Source: Diphasiastrum complanatum
Lineage: Eukaryota; Streptophyta; Lycopodiopsida; Lycopodiales; Lycopodiaceae
Direction of reading: 5' to 3'
DNA length: 64,000 nucleotides
NCBI GenBank assembly: GCA_029204225.1
Contig: CM055103.1
Span: 48,968,378-49,032,377 of the forward strand
In this document: positions 44,301 through 56,367 of the stretch, piece by piece
Position numbering within the stretch: the first letter of the stretch is position 1
How the letters are laid out: each line of letters starts with the position of its first letter
Made by a program: the position numbers and the translations under genes
The notes under the pieces: generated by a model
Database searches by the model: none
Told to the model about the DNA's origin: nothing
Seen by the model: only the letters and a program-made list of their open reading frames with translations

Positions 44301-44501
44301 ATTGAGCTGCTTATTGCAACTACATCCACAAAGTGGCATAGGCCATAAGGTGCTTTGGGCCTACATTTGTAACTTAGACCATGGAGGTGACTTGGGCCAC
44401 AAGAGTGGCTTTAGCCATGCTATTTATAGTGAAGACTCTCACTTATTTGACGGGCTACTCCTAGAATTGAGTAATAGAGCCTTAAAGAGCTCTTTGGTAG
44501 A

Positions 44502-44627
44502 GGGAGATGAATTTGAAATTGATGCAAAGGGAGGAGAGATTTGAAGGAGGGGAACTATCTCTATGGGAGATGAATTTGAAATTGATGCAAAGGGAGGAGA
44601 GATTTGAAGGAGGGGAACTATCTCTAT
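44502..44627. repeat. Perfect 63-bp tandem duplication
   Basis: Positions 44502-44564 are repeated without change at 44565-44627. The length is 21 codons, so open frames through it on both strands stay open. Identity of copies implies a recent event. Confidence 0.9.
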
Positions 44628-46550
44628 GCATGCTACGCAAAAAGATGTTCTCATAGGATATAATCCCCTCAATCATTATGACTTAAAGTGGCATCCTTGG
44701 GTGGGTGTTGTTATTTTTTATAGGAAACCTATGCCTTTACTTCTAAGTTGGTCCAATTGACTTTCACAAGGGGTTCACATCATAAGGTGTGCTTCCTTTT
44801 TGTTGTACATTCGTAAACAATTTATTTTTTATAGTCTCTCTTTCTTGGCCAAAAATATATATTTAGTTTATACTTGACTGATACATTTCAACTTTGAAAG
44901 TCATCAAAGATAACATTAATAATAACAAAGCATATAACATTCACAAATAGTTGATTGAATTATAGTAACATAACATATAATCTTCTCTCAAATATATGAA
45001 GTACGTATGCATCTCCATTCAAAAGGTAAATTGTATATATCCTATAAATTCATTTGTATAAGTTTATACATCATATTTCAATAATACATATTTGAATATA
45101 ATCTTGTGTAAGGTATTTTTTATTTCTCCCAATTATTTATGTCATCGATTTTTTAGGGAAGAAATGATTTTATCAAAAAATGTCGTCTTTGGATCATCAA
45201 TCGCATCAATGTAATAGTCAACTCCAATTTTAATGTAGTCATCACAATGAATATTGGGAAAGATTAACTTTTTTGAATTTGACTAGCATATTATTGATCT
45301 CTCCAAGACATGAATGACCCCATGCACATTATTTACAATGAGACAACAATGACCATTTGAGTTTCATGGGCTCAAAGAGAGAGCTTCAATAGACATCAAG
45401 TCAACGGCCCCGGAGGGCAAACTTTAGTAGGCGACGCCATGTCTTCAACAACTATGAGAATCAAACGTTAATGCGTAGCAAATGTTCAATGACAAGATAA
45501 ACTTACATCGAAATGGCATACACTGACAACAATTCTGCTTTGAAGGTCGACATCCACGACTCCAATGGTACCCGCATAATTCACAAGTCCACAAGACACT
45601 GTATCTCATTTGGGCACTAGAGATAATTGAATATAGGTGCTTCATAAGTCAGTTGCCCTCTCAAGTCTAACATCATAAACTAAAACTTTGAAAGTGAACT
45701 AGGAACCTATCCTTTCTTGTAAAAAATATGTCTTTAAAAATTTTAAATGATTTTTGTGGCCCTAAAAGTTTTTTTAGCAAATACTAAAATATACTTAATA
45801 AAGCGATTTAGTATCAAAAGATGTTGTTTGCAAGAAATGTTATACTAGATTTTGGTATAATATTAATTAGAGATTTGAATATTGAGGATGATGGCTTGGT
45901 GTAGGAGACTCACTATAATGAAGAAAACCATTTCCTTGTAGGTAGTAGCATTTCCAATTATCTTTGGTATAATTTTAGCTTGTTACCAAGCCTAAGACTA
46001 ATTCCCAATCGATTTGCCTCCAAACGATTAACGTTTGTTGATGTCAACATAAGAACATGTTCGTCCTTATGTTGTGCATTGAAAGACTAATCAATGAGCA
46101 TATGTGTGGTATATATGTGTGGTATAGGTTATGTAAAGTGAAACCAGTGGTGGTCAATTGTTTCCGTAGTTGATTTGGCACGATAACATGAGTAATGGCG
46201 CATCAGGTTGGTCATGTCCTGATTGGCTCAATGACATGTTCAAAAACGAAAATGGAAAAAATAAAGAATGGTTCTACACCACAAGATAGATGAACCCCAC
46301 TCCCCCTATGGGGACAGAACAAACTCATTACTAATTCCAGTGCATTACCTATGTTTAACACATGTATGTAAATTCTTCAATTCCTACCTCCTAGTTTCTT
46401 GAGGAACTTACTTTGAGAATTCACAGCACATGCACTTGAACATTCTAGAGACCATCCTTTTGGTTTGCTCTCCTCTCTTCTCTCTCTCTCTCTTGTGTTT
46501 TACCATGTCAAACACGTTATTGTCAAAGAGTTGAAATTCTCCAATGGGGG
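44628..46550. other. AT-rich intergenic stretch
   Basis: No gene recognised. A minus frame at 45445-45645 with several Cys residues has no identifiable family. A short CT run lies near 46478. Confidence 0.4.
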
Positions 46551-47915
46551 GTCATTTTAATTTTAATACCCAATCTATAGCGTATGGCGGCGCCGCCCTT
46601 AAAAACACTACAGTCCTTACCACTGAAGTTTGAAGATGGAGACGTAAGATTTTTCATTGCATTCTGAAAACCTTTCGGCCTTCAAAGGAGAAATTGCCCT
46701 TCGGTGCAAGTTGGTCGGACATATTTGGTCGTCAATTTGAAACGACGATATTCCTATCACATTCGCCAGGACTTTTCTTTGGTTGGTTTACGTCTCGACG
46801 GTCGCCACATGGTACCCTAATTCCCAGCGAATTGCAAAGGATAAAGGGTTGCAGCATCCGGAGGCAGCCTTCTGTAAATGATGCACTTTACTCGGCGTTT
46901 ACCTCTGCCTCTCGTGTTAAGCGCTAGTTTGGACCAGCGGTTTTCAACGAATCGTGGCGAATATGCCTACCTGCATTCAACATGTGACCACGTCTTTGTC
47001 GGCTGCTGCTGCCTGCCACCGCCCGTCGATGCATTCCTATAGAGCCTAGAGCCATTGCTGTGGAGCTTTTGTCTCCGATCCCTCATAAAACTGTCTGTTC
47101 TCTGCTTCATCTCTTTGTTCTGATCCTGCATCTGTATCTGTGCGGCCATCTATTTATCAGTTTAATCTGTTTGTGATTAGATTGCAACAGTAATTCTTCC
47201 TATGATCCCATCTCTATGCTGACCCATTCCTCCCATCTCTATTGCTAACCCATTCCTCCAATCTATGTACAGTGTGCAGCAAAACATCTCTCTATTTGTA
47301 CCTGCTTCATTTCTGTGATAGCAATCTGTACAGTTATCCATTGTTGCTGTAATATTTTGTATGCGTTACACATGAGCAAGCCCTGTTTCTCAACTTCACA
47401 ATTGTTTTGCAACATCTGATCCCCAAACTTGTTATGCTCAGCTCAATAAGTCTAGGCTGCTCTGAGTTAATTGTCTGAGAGCTGTGCTAACGCCCAATTC
47501 CTTTCCTGCGTTCCTTTGGTCTGTCTTTCTGATTCCATCATCACGTTACAAAACTCCATTGATCATACAGAAATCTGTCTGTTCAAAATGTGCGATCTTG
47601 TAAAGCTATACCATTCTTCATTGGGTAAGACTCCCTCGATCCTTTCATTTTCTTTATCAGAATTTCCATGCTTTGTTAGTAAATTGCGATTCATTCTTCC
47701 ATTCTCAGCAATACTTTCATTCTGAAAAGTTCTGAGTAGCGACCTGCTTGTAATTTGCTAGTAATAGCCATATAATTCTGCGCTTTTTTATTCTTTCCTA
47801 AGTAGTACCAATATGCGTTTAGATTGCTCATTATAGTCTTTTTGATGTTTACATCGCAGGCCACGGAGCATTCTCGTGTGATTTTTTCAAAACGTCTCCT
47901 TTTCTCGACCATTCA
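46551..47915 (+). promoter_or_regulatory. Upstream region of the ELO gene with probable 5'-UTR intron
   Basis: Base composition becomes less AT-rich here (for example GGCGGCGCCGCCC at about 46587). A good intron pair sits just upstream of the coding region: donor GTAAGA at 47625 and acceptor TTTACATCGCAG ending at 47859, giving a 235-nt intron with 56 nt of exon before the ATG. Open frames in the region are short. The exact transcription start and TATA box could not be placed. Confidence 0.45.
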
Positions 47916-48773
47916 ATGGCTGTGAGATCCTCGTATCCGTTGCGATACATCCTCCGATACTGGCTTGCCGATCATCCCTCCATAGCATCGTTCAGGTGGG
48001 ATCAGAACACATGGGGTGGAGCCTGGACCGTTCCGGCTGCCTCTGTTCCTCTTTATCTCTTTGTCATTTTCTTCATCAAGCTTCTTTTTAGCTGGCGGAA
48101 GAAGCCCATTCCTCTCGGCCCAATTCCTGTGCTCCACAACCTGTTGCTCTTGCTTTCTTCCATTGTCATTTTTGCGGGCTGTTGGCAAGCGGCAGTGGTG
48201 GAGATTCAGGAGAGCCGATGGCTTTGGGGGAACTCTAGACGCGGTCTGGATTGGCTTCTATGCTTTCCTCTTGGCACAAGGCCTGCTGGCAGAGTCTTCT
48301 TTTGGTCTTACGTCTACTATCTCAGCAAATTCTATGAGCTTTTCGACACGGTGATCCTTGTTCTTCGCAAGAAAAAGCTCACATTCCTCCATCTCTTCCA
48401 TCATGCAGCTCTGATCATCATGTGCTTCTGCTGGCTTCAATTCACACAGTCCCTTCAAGTCCTCACAATCATCACCAACGCGGGGGTAAATGCTATCAAG
48501 TATCTTTATTTGCTTTTCCACAGCCTGGGATATTCTCCATCTTGGAAGAAAAGGGTCACTAATTGTCAAATTCTGCAATCTATGCTGAGCTCTGTGGCAT
48601 CAATCGGGTGTTTGATGCTTCATCTTCGCGGCGGAGGTTGCGCAGGAATGGGTGCCTGGATCTTCCATTTCATTTCAGATATTACGTTGCTGCTGCTTTC
48701 CCTGGATTTGTACTTTAAGCAGTGTGGAGAATTTAAGGAAATCACAAAAGAGGAGAAGAAGAAGCAAATCTAG
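47916..48773 (+). CDS. ELO-type very-long-chain fatty acid elongase (GNS1/SUR4 family), intact
   Basis: A single-exon 285-residue protein starts at ATG 47916 (context ATTCAATGGC). ELO enzymes are ER-membrane condensing enzymes (3-ketoacyl-CoA synthases) that extend acyl-CoA with malonyl-CoA. Diagnostic motifs are KFYELFDTVILVLRKK (138-153, the KxxExxDT block) and HLFHH (159-163, the catalytic HxxHH box). Hydrophobic spans lie at about 41-59, 71-90, 126-150, 161-180, 187-202 and 225-268. The segment corresponding to NxxxHxxMYxYY reads NAGVNAIKYLYLL (188-200), with Asn where His is usual. The C-terminus KKQI fits a dilysine ER-retrieval signal. Length is normal for plant HOS3/ELO-like proteins, which are also commonly intronless. 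It is the only apparently functional protein gene here. Confidence 0.93.
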   Translation: MAVRSSYPLRYILRYWLADHPSIASFRWDQNTWGGAWTVPAASVPLYLFVIFFIKLLFSWRKKPIPLGPIPVLHNLLLLLSSIVIFAGCWQAAVVEIQESRWLWGNSRRGLDWLLCFPLGTRPAGRVFFWSYVYYLSKFYELFDTVILVLRKKKLTFLHLFHHAALIIMCFCWLQFTQSLQVLTIITNAGVNAIKYLYLLFHSLGYSPSWKKRVTNCQILQSMLSSVASIGCLMLHLRGGGCAGMGAWIFHFISDITLLLLSLDLYFKQCGEFKEITKEEKKKQI

Positions 48774-49550
48774 ACCCACACAAAAGCATCATTCTGCATC
48801 CAAACTACAGCTGAGAGCATATAGTGCCCATTTGATGTTTTACTATAGTTTGTACTGGTTCTTCTTGGGATTCTTCAACCCAGAGTTGGCCAATGGCTGG
48901 ACTATCAAACAGTTTGTCGAAAGAGTTATAGAATTCAAGCTCAACAGCTTCAAATTGACTGTATCCTTAAAACCTCTGCCTTCCAATTTGGGATAAGTGA
49001 CATGCTTCATGAGGCAGTGCTGGATGATTCGTTATCAGGGTACGAAATTTTCCCCTGCTCCAAGTAGCTTATCATGTGTTTGGGAAAAGAAAAACAGGGA
49101 AGAACATCAATTGGCAATGCTATTATTCACTCATTGGTAAAAGAGCACAAGCTGATCAAAGCAGGAACAAAACTCCACCTTTGAACAGAAAGGTCTAGTA
49201 TGCTGGCAAACTGTTATGATTCTGCTCTGTATTGATTAATTTTTATTCTTAATGTCAGCCGAGGACAGGACAAGTGTGTTCTAATATTTCAAAACCTTTC
49301 AGCTTCCACTAATCAGCTGAACTGATGTCCTCCAATGATTAGAAAGTGGCTTGTGTGACCAACTATATCTTTGCTTCATCTAAAGGGTAATGGAAAGTTC
49401 ATATACTATCTTTGCTCTTTTTGTCCTTTGATAACATGGTTGTAGGGATTGATCTTTTATTGGATTTTATGAATTTATACCCCACAAGGTGCCTGTTCTA
49501 TTTGTAGAGTTACAATGTAGTTTGATGTACTAGGTAGTGGTCATTGAGAG
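48774..49550 (+). other. 3' flank of the ELO gene
   Basis: No further gene. It should contain the 3' UTR and poly(A) signal, but I see no standard AATAAA close to the stop, so the transcript end is not placed. Confidence 0.4.
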
Positions 49551-49553
49551 AGC

Positions 49554-49663
49554 CATTATCACATATAATTTGGGGCCTGAGCACCGCAAGTGGTGGAGCC
49601 TGGGATCAGATTATATGTGGCTGCGGCACTCGTTGTTCGGGTCTTGGATTATATGTGATAATG
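49554..49663. repeat. 110-bp foldback with perfect 16-bp arms
   Basis: CATTATCACATATAAT (49554-49569) is exactly complementary to 49648-49663. Further imperfect pairing continues inward (GAGCACCGCA against TGCGGCACTC). No clear target duplication flanks it. It may be a small MITE or a hairpin-RNA locus. Confidence 0.7.
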
Positions 49664-50739
<1,076 letters not shown>

Positions 50740-50829
50740 CTTGTGCTACAATATGGTCATGTCTTTCACAAAATGGGTCTTTTTTCATAGAAAGAGAGAA
50801 TCCATGTGAATGGACCACACCAAAGTCCA

Positions 50830-52530
50830 GTCTTCAGTTCAATTACCTTGGACCTTCAATGGGAATAGTCGACCGAGGAACTGGAAAGTTCAGTGTGTTA
50901 GAAGAATCTGAAAGGTCGGCTACATGGGGACTGCCTTTTTCCTTGAGGTCTTGAAACTGATCTTCGATGAAAATGACATCTCAACTAGTGAATATCTTCG
51001 ATTCGATGGGATCGAACAACTTGTAGGCTTGATCTGAAGTAGTGTAGCTGATGAAAATACATTTGATACTTTGGAAGTCAAGCTTCTTCCTGAGATCACG
51101 AGGTATCTGCGCAAAAGTAGTACATCTAAAAACTCGTAGGTTTCTTAAAGAAGGTTTGGTACCTGTCCAAACTTCGAATGGTATTTTGTCTGAGAGACCT
51201 TTAGTAGGACATCTGTTCTGAATATAGGTTGATATTGAAGCAGCTTCAGCCCAGAAGGACTTCGGAAGTGTCGCATGTGATAACATGCACTTTGCCGATT
51301 CAACTAAGGTTCTGTTCTTTCTCTCAGCAAGACCATTTGACTGAGGCAAATAGGAGGTAATGTATTGTTGCTCAATGTCATTGTTAAGGCAATACTCCTT
51401 GAATTTGGTGGAGATGTATTCTCCCCCGTTATCTGATCTCAATGCTTTGATTATTTTGCCAGTTTGATTCTCAGCATGCTCTTTGAATTGTCTGAATTTG
51501 ATAAAAGCCTCTGATTTCTGTTTAATGAAATAAACAGCTGTTCTTCTGGAGAATTCGTCAATAAACGTAATGAAATACTTTGCATCTAGCAATGGAGGAG
51601 TTTGCATAGGTCCACATATATCTGTATGAACAATATCTAACAGACCTTTTGCTGCATGCCTATGATTTGTTCTAAAAGGAATCCTAGCTTGCTTTCCAAA
51701 GATGCAGTTATGACAGACAAGGAGATCAACCTTACCAGAAGGATAGTCGAGATCAAGAACCATGTAAACATTGGAATATGAAGAGCTTGGTATGTAGTCG
51801 TGATCAAAAAGGAAAGTATTGATCCTTTGAAACCATGATCGAGCAGATTGCTTCAAGCCACAAAGTTCTTTATGGAGTTTACCTCAACAGTTGTTGGCTC
51901 CTAAACAAGGTAAGTTGCAGACTCGTCGATATACCTGATAGGTGGTCTGCTAACTCTTGTCGATCTTCTGGGTAATAAATGAAGTTGATCATTTCCATCA
52001 TGCTGTAGTTGTTGAACTACAACATGATCATCTTCAATTCACTGTTGATAAGTTGATTGTCGGAAGTAGATGAGCTTGGACCTTCGATAGGAATAGTTGA
52101 CTGAGGAACTTGAGAGTTCAATATGCCGAAAGAGTTGGACAAGTCAGCTATATGGGCTTTGCCTTTTCCCTTGAGGTGACATAAACTGATATTCGATGAA
52201 GATGACATCCCGGCTAGTGAATATCTTCAACTTGACCGGATCAAACAACTTGTTGACAAGAAAAGAGGTTTTCAAGGCTTGACTAGTATCAGAATAACAA
52301 TGTGCCAATCTATATAAGTATCCATGCCTCTTGCTGAGTGCAAGGATCTTATTGCTCCTATTGATGATTCTGCATCGATCAGACTCAAACTCCACCTTAT
52401 AACCTAAATCTGTAATTCTAGTTACTGATAACGAATTTGTAGAGAGTTTAGGAACATACAAGACTTTTGACAGTAGTTTTAATTGATCATGCTGGAATCT
52501 TAATCTTACAGTACCTTCGCCTTCGATAGT
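50830..52530 (-). pseudogene. Scrambled Ty1/Copia pol
   Basis: Minus-strand order is not that of a Copia polyprotein. (1) Protease to pre-integrase: EGTVRLRFQHDQLKLLSKVL, HGYLYRLAHCYSD (52520-52268). (2) Post-integrase linker: KLFDPVKLKIFTSRDVIFI, STIPIEGPSSS, ADHLSG (52262-51910). (3) RT piece: LCGLKQSARSWFQRINTFL (about 51865-51740). (4) Rest of pre-integrase and the integrase core: LLVCHNCIFGKQARIPFRT, FIDEFSRRTAVYF, ALRSDNGGEYIST, SYLPQSNGLAERKNRTLVES (51740-51290), with D-D-E residues kept. (5) A second copy of the linker, ESKIFTS and STIPIEGP (51010-50850). Blocks 2 and 3 thus interrupt pre-integrase, and the linker occurs twice. Block 4 remains open for about 290 codons, so rearrangement is comparatively recent. 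Confidence 0.85.
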
Positions 52531-54400
52531 GTTATGACTTCTATTCCTATAATGAAGTGCAATAGGCCAAGATCAAACATTCTAAACTCTTTAGATAAAG
52601 CAATCTTTACATCCCTTATTCCATCTAGATCATTTCCACTTAAAATAATGTCATCAACATACAATACAAGTATAATGATCTTTCCATCATGAATTATAAT
52701 GTACAATGATGGATCATATGAACTCAAAACAAAGTTCATGGAGATAAGGAAAGAATTTAGCCTAGAGTACCATACTCTAGGTGCTTGCTTGAGTCCATAG
52801 AGACTCTTTTTCAAGAAACACATTTTTTCTTCAAGCTCCTCCTTGATGAAGCCCTCAGGTTGCCTCATGTAGATCTCCTCCTCCAAGTAGCCATTAAGGA
52901 AGGCATTTGTAACATCGAGTTGAAGTAGCTTCTAATTGAAGGTAGTAGCAAGACTACTGATCAATTTTATGGCAACTAGCTTAGCCACATGATCAAAAGT
53001 TTTATCATAATCAATGCCTTTAGTTTGCAAAAAACCTTTTTCTACAAGCATTGCTTTATACTTGTGTATTGATCCATCTTGGTTATACTTCAATACATAT
53101 ACCCACTTGCAATCAAGTGGTTCATTCCCTTGAGGAAGATCAACAAGCTCCCAAAGTATGATTCTCCATGACAGCCTCATACTCCACTTGCATAGCATTC
53201 ATCCAACTTTTTGATTTACAAGTATCTTCCAAAGCAAGTTGGTTCATCAAGCATTGAAGTAAGAAAAGTATAGGAAGTGAAAGATGAGGTGCCTTCTTTG
53301 TTATCACCTTTCCCATCATAAGTGAGCCTTAATGGCTTGGAGCTTACTCTTGTGGATCTTCTTGGAGTCCTTGGATCTTGAGATGGATCCTCAAGCTCTT
53401 GATCACTTTGAAGCTCCTCCTCCATCCTAGCATGGACTTTGACATCAAGATGATCAGTAGCATTATCATCCACTTTACAAGAGTGTCCTTCATAAAAAAT
53501 AACATCCCTACTCACTATGACTTTCTTAGTGTACCCTTTGCTATTCTCACCATATCCCACAAATATACCTTTGATAGAAGCGGCATCATCCTTCTTCCTT
53601 GTATCCAAGGATTGGTGTACATTGCATGTAGATCCAAGGATTATTAGGTCTTTGAGATTTGGCTTTTCTCCAAATAAAGCCTCAAATGGTGTGATTTCTC
53701 CAATGGCTTGGTTGGGCAATCTATTGCATAAAAAGTTAGCACAAGTGATTGTCTCAACCCAAAATGGTTTTGGTAGAGAAGCATCTAGCCTTAAGACTTC
53801 AGCACACTCACAAAGAGATCTATTTTTCCTCTTGGCCACTATATTTTGTTGAAGGGTATAAGGACAAGATAACTCTCTCTTAATGCCATTAGAATTACAA
53901 AACTCTATCATTCTACTGGATATGTACTCTCCTCCATTATCACATCTCAATACCTTAATCTTGGTATTAAGTTGATTTTCAATTAGAGTTTTGAACTTTA
54001 CAAATTAATCAAACAATAAACTTTTGTAAGGCAAGAGGCAAATCCAAACATATCTTGAATGATCATCAATAAAAGATACATAGTACTTAGCACCACCATT
54101 AGATTATTGAGAGAAGCTATGCACATCTGAATGTATGATCTCAAGAAGAGCGTTTGATCTTGTAGTAGATCTTGAGAATGGAACCTTATGAGCCTTTGAG
54201 AGGCTACAAGCCTCACAATGCTTGCCACATCTTGAAAAACTCTTGGGGAGGCCGAGTGCAAGCTCCTTTGCACACATGGATTCCATAGCTTTGAGGTTGG
54301 GGTGGCCCAACCTTTTGTGCCTTTGATGATTATTCTTGGATCCATTGGTCTTCTTCTTGCCTTTGAATGATAAATTTTCTTTCTCATCTCCATCTGACAA
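52500..54400 (-). pseudogene. Ty1/Copia pol: pre-integrase, integrase and RT, degenerate
   Basis: A second Copia lineage on the minus strand: HKRLGHPNLKAMESM and CEACSLSKAHKVPF (zinc-binding pre-integrase, 54320-54185); YYVSFIDDHSRYVWICLL, VLRCDNGGEYISSRMIEF, KRKNRSLCECAEVLRLDASL (integrase core, 54090-53740, with usual Glu position in VAKRKN altered); KGIFVGYGENSKGYTKKVIV and a TPRRSTRVSS linker (53570-53330); RT pieces CKWVYVLKYNQDGSIHKYKA and KSLYGLKQAPRVWYSRLNSF, VLYVDDIILSGNDLDG (53130-52620, with catalytic YVDD kept). Frameshifts lie at about 54110, 54000, 53200 and 52890. The gag end is cut at about 54400, where unrelated plus-strand coding begins; the RT end abuts the scrambled Copia at about 52530. 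Confidence 0.88.
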
Positions 54401-54404
54401 GAAG

Positions 54405-54708
54405 CATTGACGAATTAGAAACGGAATCCCTTGGGTTCAGTAAAGGGAAAGAACCAATGGAAGTTGAAGAACATGAACAATTTGCCAAAGAACTCGACGA
54501 ATTGGTAACCAAGAAGCAGTTTCTCCACTTGGTAATAAAGGTGGATGAACTGAAGTTGGCATTAGCCAATTTCAAGTCCAGTGTGGACGACTCATTTGCT
54601 GAACTTGCCTCCTTTCATTGGCTTTATTGTCGCATGCTTGTATTGTTTTATTTATTAGTTAGCCGCAATTATCATTTCATTTCCCTTTGGGAGTTAGAAT
54701 TAGTTTAA
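54405..54708 (+). CDS. Unrecognised coiled-coil-like ORF fragment
   Basis: The plus frame reads SIDELETESLGFSKGKEPME, then EQFAKELDELVTKKQFLHLV, and KVDELKLALANFKSSVDDSF, with heptad-like Leu/Val spacing and high Glu/Lys content, followed by a hydrophobic end and stop at 54708. It has no start of its own: the upstream part is Copia on the other strand. It looks like the C-terminal end of a longer protein, perhaps a retroelement 3' ORF, since a region of structured repeats follows immediately. I do not recognise the family. Confidence 0.3.
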
Positions 54709-54710
54709 TG

Positions 54711-54880
54711 GATTTGGTAGTTGGGAAGCCTTAGCAAGCCTAGTTTAGTTTAAAACCTTGCTAGTTGGGTAAGCCTTAGCAAGTTTATTTTGTTTAGCAA
54801 TCATTGGCTAGTTGGGAAAGCCTTAGCCAAATCTTAGATTGATTTCCATTCCAAGCACCAGTTGGGAAGCCTTGGTGCTC
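54711..54880. repeat. Array of four hairpins with one shared loop and different stems
   Basis: The 12-13-nt loop GTTGGG(A/T)AAGCCT, or GTTGGGAAGCCT, occurs four times and is bounded each time by complementary bases: TTGGTA/TAGCAA (one mismatch, 54714-54719), CTTGCTA/TAGCAAG (54757-54763/54777-54783), TTGGCTA/TAGCCAA (54804-54810/54824-54830) and AGCACCA/TGGTGCT (54854-54860/54873-54879). Three stems are perfect 7-bp stems yet differ from each other, while the loop is constant. Spacing is about 45-50 bp. Confidence 0.8.
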
Positions 54881-54889
54881 CCTTTTATT

Positions 54890-56367
54890 TATGTTCTTTC
54901 TTTTCCATTTGAAAGCTTTTGTGTAGATCTTAGAAAGTGGACAAACCCTTCTACACTACTACATCCATGAGTAGATCTAGCCACCACACAAACTAGAAAT
55001 ACTCTCAAAATGAGATGAGATCCAATAAATCTACAATCAAATCAAGCCAATTTCGACTATTTTTGGACAAGAAATGGCTAAAAACTTGTACTTTCTTCTT
55101 GATGGTATTTCAAGACCTATTAAACACTATAAGAAGGCTTGATCCCAGCCTCAATTAGATTCAATGATGCATAGTCGAATCCAATAAATGGCATGCAAAC
55201 ATTGATGCTTTCTCCTAGATCTAGCATCAAAAAACTCATCAAGATTTATGACAATGAATTTTTATGGATCTCATGCATAATGGAAATTGTTTTTGGGTGT
55301 AGACCTATCCACACATGTGAACAATACGGAATCAATCCTTGATCAACTTTGATCTACAAATTTCCATCCAAACATCCGATTTCTAGTTGGCCTTCCAAAA
55401 CTAGCTTTTTAGATAAAAAACTTGCTAATTTTGGATTGTACACAAGATCTATGATTGACTCTTATACCTCGCTCTGATACCATTTCAAAGTACATTAATT
55501 TGGACCTTAAATGAGTGCATTAATGCTCACGAGAGTGATTGATTGATTGATCACAAAACAAATGCAAACTAGACACACAATTTTAAAATCTACAATAGCA
55601 ATTTAGCATCTATCAATTGAGAGCAATCTACAATCATTGATCAAAAGAGATGTACCCCACACACACATGTGAAACATTTCAGTATGGCCTGTAGACTAAA
55701 AATGAAGTGAAAACCACTTTTTTCTTGCTTAGATCCAAAAAAAAATTCAAATACATACTGTAGAACTCGAGTTTTGCCAACAGTGAGCTCTCAAAAATAA
55801 TCTAAGTGTTCACTATGGAGGATTGGATACATAGAAAGCTACTTCCTCACCTTGAGTTAGGTTAATTTCCAAAATGTAATAAGGAAGTAGATTGAGCTTT
55901 CTTGCCCTAATTTGCCATTCTAGCCTCATTCCTAGAGTCTTGCCATATTGGTGGCTAGTTGGTCAACCTACTCCATAAATCTAGGAATTAGATCCTATAA
56001 AGTAGGAATCACTACCAAATAAACTTGACCCACTTTTTGGACATGATCTAACCTACTCTAGTATAGGTTTCCCACGTGGCTCCCTGTCCTCACATGTGTG
56101 GGACCCACTAATGTACATATTTACATTATTTGACATAGCTAGATTTGCCAATATAGGCAATTTTCCACATCTTGTACTTACATTTGCACCAATGCAAAAT
56201 TTGTATATAGACTATCATTGTCATCAATAACAGAAGGGTAACTAGATACGTTGATTGCTCAAGCTCTCATAGTTGTTGAGACGTCAGCTTATCAAAGATA
56301 GACATAATAGATACTTTCATGCATTGATTATGCTCTTTTTTAGACTGATTTTGCTCATAGCGGTTAT
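54890..56367. other. Non-coding stretch with a minus-strand primer-binding site
   Basis: GCTCTGATACCA at 55471-55482 is the minus-strand form of the tRNA-Met primer-binding site, so a minus-strand LTR retroelement once began here; the adjacent LTR should start near 55483, but it lacks the expected TG end. No coding domain is seen. Confidence 0.45.

Noticed and set aside
48258-48578. Minus-strand frame inside the ELO gene
   Set aside because: Shadow of the ELO coding sequence on the opposite strand.
55471-55482. Full LTR retroelement start, minus strand
   Set aside because: The tRNA-Met primer-binding sequence is present, but the adjacent bases do not give an LTR ending in CA and no gag follows, so only the site is noted.
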